Notes under the pieces: model-generated
Databases searched by the model: none
Told to the model about the DNA's origin: nothing
What the model saw: only the letters and a program-made list of their open reading frames with translations
Part shown: in pieces, positions 1-6,059 of the stretch
Numbering within the stretch: position 1 is the stretch's first letter
How the letters are laid out: each line of letters opens with the position of its first letter
Source: Holophagaceae bacterium UBA692
Lineage (GTDB): Bacteria > Acidobacteriota > Holophagae > Holophagales > Holophagaceae
Direction: 5' to 3'
Assembly: GCA_002297665.1 (NCBI GenBank)
Contig: DBMS01000233.1
Span: forward strand, 344 to 8,179
Length of the DNA stretch: 7,836 bases
Position numbers and translations under genes: made by a program

Positions 1-1058
1 TCGAAGGCGGCCACGAACTCGTCGGCTTCGGCGGCCGGGGCTTCAAGGCACTGGAAGAGAAAGCGCAGGCGCTGCCACAGGTCCGGACCGGCCGTGCTCA
101 CGCCCTGCAGCAGGATGCCCAGCCAGATGGAGAGCTTGGGTTCGGCCTGGCGCAGGGCCACGCGCAGGCTCATGCACTGCGCCTTCCCGCCCTTGCCCAC
201 CGTCAGGGTGCGCACGCCGGGGACCTCGGCGGGCCTCGGGGCCGCGCCGGCCTCCCGGATGGCCTCGGCCAGGGCCTCGGCCGAGGGGATCCGCTCGGCG
301 GGATCCTTGGCCAGGGCCCGTTCCGCCAGGGCCAGGAGGGCCGGGTTCAGGGCGGCCCGTTCCTCGGGCGTGAAGGGCACCGGGGGCCGGCCCAGGATGG
401 CGCCCAGGATGGAGGCGGGGGTCTCGCCCGCGAACGGCTTGCGCCCGCCGGTGAGGATCTCGTAGAGCACCACGCCCATGGCGAACACGTCCGAGGCGGG
501 CAGGGCCTTCCCGGTGTCCAGGTATTCGGGGGCCATGTAGTTGGCGGTGCCCATCCAGTTGCCCTTCTGGGTGAGTTCGGACTGCTCCACCGCGGCCACG
601 CCGAAGTCCATGAGCTTGGCCTGGGCCTTCCTTCCCCGGCGGCTCACCAGGATGTTGCCGGGCTTGATGTCGCGGTGGATGATGCCGTGCTCGTGGGCGA
701 AGGCCAGCCCGTCGCAGGCCTGGGCCAGCAGCTCGAGCAGGTCCTCGCGGGTGTGGGCCCCGGAGCGCATGGCCGCCCCCAGGTCCTCGCCGTCCACGTA
801 CTCCATGGCCAGGTAGTGGGTGCCCTCGTCCTCGCCGAACTCGAAGACCGTCACGATGTTGGGATGGTTGAGGGAACCGGCGCTGCGGGCCTCCCGCTCG
901 AAGCGCGCGTTGGCCTCCGGGGCGAAGCTCGCGTTCAGGCGGATGGTCTTGACGGCCACCTCGCGGTTGAGGAGCGGATCCTTGGCGAGGTACACCTCCC
1001 CCATCGAGCCGTGCCCGATCATCCGGACGACCTCGAACTTCCCGATCCGCTCGCGCAT
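1..1058 (-). CDS. Hanks-type serine/threonine protein kinase, C-terminal part beyond the window
   Basis: Seen: 352 codons are in view from the ATG at 1058, with no stop before the window edge, so the C-terminus is missing. The N-terminal kinase domain (about residues 8-268) is complete. It has a glycine-rich loop G15-x-G17-x-x-G20-x-V22, ATP lysine K37 (VAVK), helix-C glutamate E56, catalytic HRD 128-130 with K132 and N135, DFG 151-153, APE 176-178 and the conserved D190. This is an RD kinase with every catalytic residue, so it should phosphorylate Ser/Thr on partner proteins. After a linker near 270-290 comes a mostly helical stretch (about 290-352) that I cannot assign. No membrane segment is visible so far, so its location depends on the missing part. 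The start lies 11 bases after the htpX stop, making this the last visible gene of the operon. The kinase call is firm; substrate and full architecture are unknown. Confidence 0.96.
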   Translation of the reverse strand, partial: MRERIGKFEVVRMIGHGSMGEVYLAKDPLLNREVAVKTIRLNASFAPEANARFEREARSAGSLNHPNIVTVFEFGEDEGTHYLAMEYVDGEDLGAAMRSGAHTREDLLELLAQACDGLAFAHEHGIIHRDIKPGNILVSRRGRKAQAKLMDFGVAAVEQSELTQKGNWMGTANYMAPEYLDTGKALPASDVFAMGVVLYEILTGGRKPFAGETPASILGAILGRPPVPFTPEERAALNPALLALAERALAKDPAERIPSAEALAEAIREAGAAPRPAEVPGVRTLTVGKGGKAQCMSLRVALRQAEPKLSIWLGILLQGVSTAGPDLWQRLRFLFQCLEAPAAEADEFVAAF

Positions 1059-1069
1059 GGGCCCCTAGC

Positions 1070-1909
1070 CTACCTCATCTGGATCGCCATGGCGTTGAGC
1101 CGTTCGATGCGCTTCTCCATGGGCGGGTGCGTCGAGAAGAGGGACAGGATCCCGCCTCCCCGCAGGGGGTTGACGATCATCATGTGCGCCGTGGCGGGCT
1201 GGGCGTCCCGCATGGGCACCTGCTGGTTGTACGCGGACAGCCGCCCCAGGGCCGAGGCCAGCTGGTCGGGACGCCCGGTGATGTGGGCGGAATAGTCGTC
1301 GGCCTCGTACTCCCGGGACCGGCTCACGGCCATCTGCAGGAGGAGGGCGGCCACGGGTCCCAGGATCATCACCAGGATGGCCACCAGGGGGCTGCCGGAT
1401 TCGTCGTCCCGGCGGGGCGAGAACCAGAAGGCCATGCGGCTCAGGAGCATGATGGCCTGGGCCAGCACGGCGGCGAGGCTGCCGATGAGGATGTCCCGGT
1501 GCTTGACGTGGCCCAGCTCGTGGGCGATGACCCCCTCCAGCTCGGGGCGGGACAGGGCCCGGAGGATGCCCTCGGTGACGGCCACCACCGCGTGGTCCGG
1601 GTTGCGTCCGGTGGCGAAGGCGTTGGGGGTCTCGTCGGGGATGATGGCCACCCGGGGCATGGGCAGGCCGGCCCGCTGGGCGAGGTTGGCGACGATGGCG
1701 TACAGCTCGGGCGCGTCGCCGGGACCGACGATCTGGGCGCGGTAGGCGGCCAGGACGATCTTGTCGGAGAAGAAGTAGCTGACGCCGTTCATGAGGATGG
1801 CGAAGCCCAGGGCCAGCACGATGCCCATGTCCCCGTAGAGGAGGCCGCCGGCCCACACCAGGATTCCCGTCATGACCATGATGAGTATGAATGTTTTAAC
1901 GCTATTCAT
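1070..1909 (-). CDS. htpX: HtpX-type M48 membrane zinc metalloprotease
   Basis: Seen: 279 residues, the usual HtpX length. Two hydrophobic segments lie at the N-terminus (about 5-23 and 27-47). The zinc motif HELGH is at 130-134 (ligands H130 and H134, catalytic E131), and ExxxD follows at 200-204 in the context REYEADD, with E200 the expected third zinc ligand. Two further hydrophobic stretches (about 142-160 and 174-193) sit between the two motifs, as in HtpX. Residues 95-105 (PNAFATGRNPD) are the typical M48 strand before the active site. Known: HtpX is an inner-membrane endopeptidase, catalytic domain facing the cytoplasm, that degrades misfolded membrane proteins alongside FtsH. The ATG at 1909 has a GGGAG ribosome site 6 bases upstream (1916-1920). 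It follows the phosphatase gene by 28 bases and precedes the kinase gene by 11, so it looks co-transcribed with a signalling cassette, which is unusual. Family assignment is strong. Confidence 0.96.
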   Translation of the reverse strand: MNSVKTFILIMVMTGILVWAGGLLYGDMGIVLALGFAILMNGVSYFFSDKIVLAAYRAQIVGPGDAPELYAIVANLAQRAGLPMPRVAIIPDETPNAFATGRNPDHAVVAVTEGILRALSRPELEGVIAHELGHVKHRDILIGSLAAVLAQAIMLLSRMAFWFSPRRDDESGSPLVAILVMILGPVAALLLQMAVSRSREYEADDYSAHITGRPDQLASALGRLSAYNQQVPMRDAQPATAHMMIVNPLRGGGILSLFSTHPPMEKRIERLNAMAIQMR

Positions 1910-1937
1910 GCGCCACTCCCTGTGCCCACATTATGCC

Positions 1938-3518
1938 TCACAGGCGCTTGATCACCACCAGCGTGACGTCGTCCTTGAACCCGGCCCCGTCCAGGTGCTT
2001 GAAGGTCCGGGTCAGGAGCCGCTCGAAGAGGTCGTCGGCGCTGGCGCCGGGGCTCTCCAGGACCGTTTCCACCAGCGGGCCCTCGCCCAGGTCCTCCCCG
2101 GCCAGGTTCTCGGCTTCGGAGACGCCGTCGGTGAAGATGACCAGCGCGTCCCCGGGATGCATCTGCGCGCGCCCTTCCCGGAACACCGCCCCGGGAAGCA
2201 GGCCCACCATGGGGCCGGTGGGCTCCAGGTGCTCCAGGGGGCGTCCGTCCCCGGGCACCAGCAGGGGCGGGTTGTGCCCGGCGTTCACGTACCGCAGGTC
2301 GCCGGTGGCGGGGTTGAGGCTGCCCATGAAGAGGGTGGCGAAGCGGTTCCGGTCCCGCACCTCGTTCATGCGCTCGTTCAGGCGCAGCGCCAGGGCGCCC
2401 CAGTCCGCCACGCGGCGGTCGGCCATGGCCCGCAGGAAGGCCGAGAGCTGGGTCATCATCAGCGAGGCCGGCAGGCCCTTGCCGGAGATGTCGGCCAGGG
2501 CCAGGTGCAGGCGGGGGCTGCGGTCCAGGTCCGAGGCCATCCAGAGGTCGTAGAGGTCGCCGCCCACGGCCTGGTAGGGCAGGTTGGCGGCGGCGCACTG
2601 CCAGCCTTCGGGCTCGGGCAGGCGCTTGGGTAGGATGCGGCGCTGGATGTTGCGGGCCAGTTCCAGGTCCTTTTCCAGCTTCATGGCCTGGATCCGCGTC
2701 TCCCGCAATTCCAGGCTGCCCAGCTGGGTGGAGGTGATGTTCAGGAGCGTCTGGAAGAACAGCTCGTCGTCGTCGTTGAGCTTGCCCTGGGCGGGCTCGG
2801 CGGCGTAGGCGAAGCCGTGGCTGTGGTCCGTGTCGCGCAGCTCCACCGCGTGCACCAGGCCCTTCTCCTCCACGAGGCCGTTGATGCTCTCGCCCTCCAG
2901 GACCGCGGGCAGCTGGCCCAGGCCCCGGCTGTGGAGCACCGTGCCGTCGGCCCCCACCACCAGGAGGCGCTGGATGTGGAACTCTCCGGCCAGCGTGTTG
3001 GCCATGAGGCGGATGAGCTCGGCGCGGGTCTCCACCTCGCCCAGGTTGCGGGTGAGGTCGAACAGGGTGTTCAGGCGGGACAGCTGCAGGGCCAGGGCCC
3101 GGTTCTGGTCGCTGCGGTTGGCCTCCAGGCGCCGCCAGGCCAGAAGGGGCGCCGAGATGGACAGCAGGAGCGTCAGGGCCGCGGGCGCCTCCGGGGTGCG
3201 CACCACCAGGTGGCCGTAGGGCTCCTCCCCGTAGGCCCAGGGCAGGCTGGTCCAGCCCGGGCCCGGGTGCGTGGGGAACGGCGAGGCGTTGCCCCGCAGG
3301 AAGATCCACCGGGTCCCGTTCCAGATGCCCCCCTGGGAGGCCTTGGCGATGCCCAGGGCCGTCACCCCCACCAGGTGGATCAGGGCCTCCTCGGTGGCCT
3401 GGGCGGGAAAGGTCTCCAGGAAGTCGATGACGGGCAGGAGCTCCTGGGTGCCCTCGGGAATGCGCGTGCACAGCTCCCGCAGGCGCTCGAAGGGGGGGAT
3501 GCCGGACGGGTCGGTCAT
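1938..3518 (-). CDS. SpoIIE/RsbU-type PP2C serine phosphatase with GAF-like sensory regions
   Basis: Seen: 526 residues from the ATG at 3518, chosen because it overlaps the upstream stop as ATGA (3518-3515); the reading frame is open further upstream but that part lies inside the preceding gene. Residues about 25-130 form an alpha/beta region of GAF-like character. A second GAF-like region covers about 145-265. A charged helical linker (about 266-300), ending in ARNIQRRILP, is the hallmark junction of RsbU-type phosphatases. The PP2C domain spans about 303-526. Likely metal-binding acids are D321 (VGGD), D343 (ADISGKG), D464 (FTDG) and D516/D517 (KDDVT); NAGHNPP is at 412-418. All are intact, so it should be active with Mn/Mg. 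No membrane segment is seen, so it is cytoplasmic. The expected substrate is a phosphorylated STAS-domain serine, and a STAS gene lies in the same operon. Translational coupling to the TPR protein suggests that protein controls it; this is inference. Confidence 0.95.
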   Translation of the reverse strand: MTDPSGIPPFERLRELCTRIPEGTQELLPVIDFLETFPAQATEEALIHLVGVTALGIAKASQGGIWNGTRWIFLRGNASPFPTHPGPGWTSLPWAYGEEPYGHLVVRTPEAPAALTLLLSISAPLLAWRRLEANRSDQNRALALQLSRLNTLFDLTRNLGEVETRAELIRLMANTLAGEFHIQRLLVVGADGTVLHSRGLGQLPAVLEGESINGLVEEKGLVHAVELRDTDHSHGFAYAAEPAQGKLNDDDELFFQTLLNITSTQLGSLELRETRIQAMKLEKDLELARNIQRRILPKRLPEPEGWQCAAANLPYQAVGGDLYDLWMASDLDRSPRLHLALADISGKGLPASLMMTQLSAFLRAMADRRVADWGALALRLNERMNEVRDRNRFATLFMGSLNPATGDLRYVNAGHNPPLLVPGDGRPLEHLEPTGPMVGLLPGAVFREGRAQMHPGDALVIFTDGVSEAENLAGEDLGEGPLVETVLESPGASADDLFERLLTRTFKHLDGAGFKDDVTLVVIKRL

Positions 3519-5080
3519 GGGCAGGTCTCGGTCCTCTTGCGCATGCGGTCCATGGCCTCGGGGTAGAGGTCCTCGGCGCAGTTGGGGCAGATGCCGTGGG
3601 AGAAGGTGGCCGACGTGTGTTCGGCGACGTAGCTCTCCAGCTGGGTCCAGTAGCCCTGGTCGTTGCGGATCTTCTTGCACTGGGCGCAGATGGGAAGCAG
3701 GCCGCTGAGGGTCTTGATCTCGGTCATCCGGTCCTGGAGCTCGACGTTCATCTTGGCCAGCTCGGCGTTGGACGCCTGCAGCGTCCTGCGGTTGCGGCGC
3801 ATCTTCTTGCTGTAGATGGCCATGGCGATGACGACGGTGGCCAGGGCGCCCAGGCTCATCACCAGGGCGGCCAGGGAGTAGCGGTTGCGCTGGAGCTGGA
3901 GCGCGGAGATCACCCGCTCGCGCTTGAGGGCCTCGATCTCGTTGTCCTTCTTGATCGTCACGATCTTCATGGTCGATTCGGCGATCTTGTTGCTCTCCTG
4001 GATCGTGTAGATGGAGTCCTTGATCTCCATGGCGCGCTTGAAGGCGCGGAAGGCCTCGGCGGTCTGGCCCATCTTCTCGTGCAGTTCGGAGATCAGCTCG
4101 TAGCTCCGCTTGAGCTCGTCGCGGGCGTTGATCACGGCGGCGAGCGCGGCGGCCTCCCGGGCGATGGGGATGCCGCCGGCGTAGTCGCCCGAGAGCAGAT
4201 GCAGGCGCGCCGTGGCGTTCATCACCTGGACGAGGCCGTGGCGGTGGTTGAACTTGCCGTACTGGGCCCGGGCCAGGCGGAGGTGCTCCCGGGCCTGGTC
4301 GAACCGGCGCAGTTCCGAATAGGTCATGCCCAGGTTCATGTGGTTGTAGGCCAGGTAGCTGTCGTCCCGGGTCTCCCGGGAAAGGGCCAGGGCGGCCAGG
4401 TGGTTCTTCAGGGCCTCGTCCAGCCTGCCCATCTTGTACTGGGAGAAGCCGATGTTGAGCCGGGTGAGGATGAGCCGCCTGTTGTCGGGGTGCCGCTCGA
4501 TGCGCTTGAGGATCTGCTCGTAGTACTCGATGGCCTGGGCGTACTGGCCGCTGTTGTGGTAGACGACCCCGATGAGGTTCAGGGACTGGGTCACGGCCTT
4601 CTCCAGGCCCAGCTCCTCCCGCAGGCGCAGGGATTCGATGGCCTCGTCCAGGGCCTGGCTGTACGAGCCGATGAAGGTGTAGGTGATGGCCAGGGCGTTG
4701 TGGGCCTTGGCCATGCGCTCCTTGTTGCCCAGCTGGGTGCTCAGGGCCAGGGCGCGCTTGCCGTAGTCCACGGCCTTGGGGAAATCGCCGGACTGGCCCG
4801 CGCAGTAGGAGGTGGACGTGAGGAAGGCCGCCTCCATCTCCCGGTCACCCTCCTTGATGGCCAGGGCGAGGCCCTCGGTGGCGTAGACCAGGGCCTCCTG
4901 GGGGGAGGCCGTCTCGATGCGGTTGGCCAGGTTGAGCAGGGCCGCCATGCGCGGCGGGCCGGCCAGGCCCGCCAGGGCGGCCTTCAGGGATTCGACCGAA
5001 GGCTCCCCCGGCTGGGCGAGGGCGGCGAGGAACCCGAAGCACAGAAGGGCGATTTTCAGGTTTCGGGCGATTGAGAGCAC
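3515..5080 (-). CDS. Membrane-anchored TPR sensor protein with C-terminal Cys4 module
   Basis: Seen: 521 residues from a GTG at 5080, supported by GGGAGG (5088-5093) 7 bases upstream. Residues 1-22 look like a signal peptide (basic R6/K9, hydrophobic core, likely cut after ALA at 20-22). Tetratricopeptide repeats fill about 45-355. A charged coiled coil (about 356-400) leads into a transmembrane segment (about 401-423), basic residues 425-432 and a second coiled coil (about 433-458). The C-terminus (460-507) has C465-x2-C468 and C498-x2-C501 around a conserved GYW (476-478), probably a zinc site. Predicted topology: TPRs outside the inner membrane, Cys4 module in the cytoplasm. Known: TPR/coiled-coil/TM layouts of this kind usually end in a histidine kinase or regulator domain, and the short Cys4 tail recurs at the C-termini of bacterial signalling proteins without a defined role. 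Here no enzyme domain follows, but the phosphatase gene starts within its stop codon. A role as the phosphatase's transmembrane sensor is inference. Confidence 0.9.
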   Translation of the reverse strand: MLSIARNLKIALLCFGFLAALAQPGEPSVESLKAALAGLAGPPRMAALLNLANRIETASPQEALVYATEGLALAIKEGDREMEAAFLTSTSYCAGQSGDFPKAVDYGKRALALSTQLGNKERMAKAHNALAITYTFIGSYSQALDEAIESLRLREELGLEKAVTQSLNLIGVVYHNSGQYAQAIEYYEQILKRIERHPDNRRLILTRLNIGFSQYKMGRLDEALKNHLAALALSRETRDDSYLAYNHMNLGMTYSELRRFDQAREHLRLARAQYGKFNHRHGLVQVMNATARLHLLSGDYAGGIPIAREAAALAAVINARDELKRSYELISELHEKMGQTAEAFRAFKRAMEIKDSIYTIQESNKIAESTMKIVTIKKDNEIEALKRERVISALQLQRNRYSLAALVMSLGALATVVIAMAIYSKKMRRNRRTLQASNAELAKMNVELQDRMTEIKTLSGLLPICAQCKKIRNDQGYWTQLESYVAEHTSATFSHGICPNCAEDLYPEAMDRMRKRTETCP

Positions 5081-5147
5081 TGCCTGGCCTCCCTGGTGAG
5101 CATGGCCGTGCGCCGGTTGCCTTTCCAGACCCTGATAATCCCACGAA

Positions 5148-5582
5148 TCAGGCGGGAGTGCGCTTAATCATGCAGCACTCGCTGCGGCCATCCGCGTCCT
5201 TGAAGTGGATCTCGTCCATGAACCGGCTCATGAGCAGGAGCCCGAGCCCGCCCTTCCGGGGGTGCTTGACGTATTCCTTGGGATCCGGCAGCACCACGTC
5301 CTCGTCGTGCAGGCCGGTGCCGGTGTTCCAGATGCGGATCTCCAGGGCCTCCTCCCGGAACCGCAGCTCGATCTCCACCTGGTGGGTGCTCTCCCCCCGG
5401 TAGGCGTGGATGATGACGTTGGTGACGGCCTCGTCCACGGCGATGGACACCTTGGCGGCGGTGGCGTCGTCCATGCCCGCGGCCAGGGAGGCCCGCTTGG
5501 CCAGGCCCGTGACCAGGTTCAGGTACCGCGTCTGGCTGGGGATGACCAGCCGGAAGCTCTCGGGATCGGGGGCGGCCCGCAC
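5148..5582 (-). CDS. RsbW-like GHKL ATPase (anti-sigma factor / serine kinase type)
   Basis: Seen: 144 residues, the usual size for stand-alone RsbW/SpoIIAB-type proteins. The N box runs about 45-61 (VDEAVTNVIIHAY) with E51 and N55 in their conserved places. The G2 region, KGGLGLLLMSRFMDEI at 110-125, is typical. The G1 box reads N86-T-G88-T-G90, with asparagine where the family normally has the adenine-contacting aspartate. Known: these cytoplasmic proteins bind a sigma factor or another target, and use ATP to phosphorylate a serine on their STAS antagonist. The GTG start at 5582 immediately follows the TGA of the STAS gene (5585-5583), with a purine-rich ribosome site (GGGGAAGGG) inside the end of that gene, so the pair is very likely made together and interacts. 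A 67-base gap separates it from the next gene. Not a histidine kinase: there is no phospho-acceptor domain. The cognate target is not in view. Confidence 0.92.
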   Translation of the reverse strand: MRAAPDPESFRLVIPSQTRYLNLVTGLAKRASLAAGMDDATAAKVSIAVDEAVTNVIIHAYRGESTHQVEIELRFREEALEIRIWNTGTGLHDEDVVLPDPKEYVKHPRKGGLGLLLMSRFMDEIHFKDADGRSECCMIKRTPA

Positions 5583-5936
5583 TCAGCCCTTCCCCGCCAT
5601 GGCCTGGAAGGCTTCGGCCTCGGTCGGGAAGACCCGGTAGAGCTGGGTGAACCCGAGGGTGTCGAAGATGGCGAAGACGTTCTCGTGGAGGTTGCAGAGG
5701 AGGATGTCCCCGCCGTTCTCCCGGACCGTCTCGATCAGGCCCATGATCGCCCCGAGGCCCGCCGAGCTGATGTAGTTGAGGGCCTGGCAGTCCAGGAGGA
5801 TGGTGAAGCGCCCCGAGGCCACCAGCTTCTCGAGGGCGTCCTCGAACATCCGGACGGTGTGGGCGTTGATGAAGCCCTCGGGCCGCATCACCGCGACACC
5901 GTCCACTTCTCGCACCTGGATCAAAAGATCGGCCAT
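5583..5936 (-). CDS. STAS-domain anti-sigma factor antagonist (RsbV/SpoIIAA-like)
   Basis: Seen: 117 residues from the ATG at 5936, a single STAS domain with little else. The motif ISSAGLG (56-62) matches the phosphorylation loop of SpoIIAA/RsbV; S58 is the expected phospho-acceptor, and S57 replaces the aspartate found in many homologues. The strand pattern (LLIQVREVDGVAVMRPEG, then FTILLDC) fits the fold. Start choice: ATG 5936 has GGAG 9 bases upstream and begins just before the first strand. An in-frame ATG at 5951 would add five residues and cannot be excluded. Known: unphosphorylated STAS antagonists bind the RsbW-type ATPase and release its target; phosphorylation by that ATPase switches this off, and a PP2C phosphatase resets it. 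All three partner types are encoded here. It is the first gene of the minus-strand operon. Confidence 0.93.
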   Translation of the reverse strand: MADLLIQVREVDGVAVMRPEGFINAHTVRMFEDALEKLVASGRFTILLDCQALNYISSAGLGAIMGLIETVRENGGDILLCNLHENVFAIFDTLGFTQLYRVFPTEAEAFQAMAGKG

Positions 5937-5975
5937 GCCTGTTCGCTCCATGTAGGGCCCTGGATACCTGGGTGA

Positions 5976-6005
5976 ATGCTATCGCCCCGGCGGAATAATT
6001 GCCAG
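5976..6005 (-). promoter_or_regulatory. Candidate promoter of the partner-switching operon
   Basis: Reading the minus strand, CTGGCA (6005-6000) and TAGCAT (5981-5976) are separated by 18 bases, each matching four of six positions of the housekeeping -35 and -10 elements. Transcription would start near 5969, about 33 bases before the STAS gene's ATG. The match is weak. The same stretch also shows a GG-N10-GC spacing (TGGCA...CCGC) that recalls sigma-54 promoters but lacks the rest of the -12 element. Position upstream of the first gene is the main support. Confidence 0.3.
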
Positions 6006-6011
6006 CCGGGG
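5985..6011. repeat. Inverted repeat in the divergent promoter region
   Basis: CCCCGGC at 5985-5991 and GCCGGGG at 6005-6011 form perfect 7-base inverted arms around a 13-base core that contains AATAATT, the most AT-rich spot in the intergenic region. It lies between the divergent STAS and plus-strand genes and overlaps the -35 candidate of the minus-strand operon, so it could be an operator. In DNA this GC-rich it could also be chance. Confidence 0.35.
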
Positions 6012-6012
6012 G

Positions 6013-6039
6013 TTGGACCGGCGGGTTTTGGGGTACCAT
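6013..6039 (+). promoter_or_regulatory. Weak candidate promoter for the plus-strand GAF-like gene
   Basis: TTGGAC (6013-6018) and TACCAT (6034-6039) resemble -35 and -10 elements but are only 15 bases apart, shorter than the optimum. Initiation would fall near 6046, leaving a leader of about 14 bases before the ATG at 6060. Given only as the best candidate in the short upstream region. Confidence 0.22.
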
Positions 6040-6059
6040 GGCCTCAAATCGGGAATGAC

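Noticed and set aside
1127..1951. Plus-strand frame (274 codons) opposite htpX
   Set aside because: It is a His/Gly/Asp-rich shadow of the htpX gene, which has complete catalytic motifs on the other strand.
1906..3471. Long minus-strand frame (521 codons) overlapping the phosphatase gene in another frame
   Set aside because: The product is Pro/Gly/Arg-rich with no motif, whereas the frame at 1938-3518 carries all PP2C motifs.
3519..3680. Upstream extension of the phosphatase reading frame to an ATG at 3680
   Set aside because: The extra 54 residues lie entirely within the TPR gene's coding sequence and look like out-of-frame translation; the ATGA overlap at 3518 is the normal coupled start.
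3596..5074. Long plus-strand open frame (492 codons) opposite the TPR gene
   Set aside because: Its product is a low-complexity run of Gly, Leu, Val, Asp and Gln typical of the antisense of GC-rich genes, and the minus strand there encodes a convincing signal peptide, TPRs, TM and Cys4 protein.
5081..5147. The 67-base gap between the ATPase and TPR genes as a possible terminator or internal promoter
   Set aside because: No hairpin followed by a T run and no convincing -35/-10 pair was found; it holds the TPR gene's ribosome site and otherwise nothing clear.
5990..6004. Possible sigma-54 promoter on the minus strand (GG-N10-GC)
   Set aside because: Only the GG/GC spacing fits. The -12 element lacks the TT of TTGC and no activator gene is nearby, so it is not listed as a sigma-54 site.
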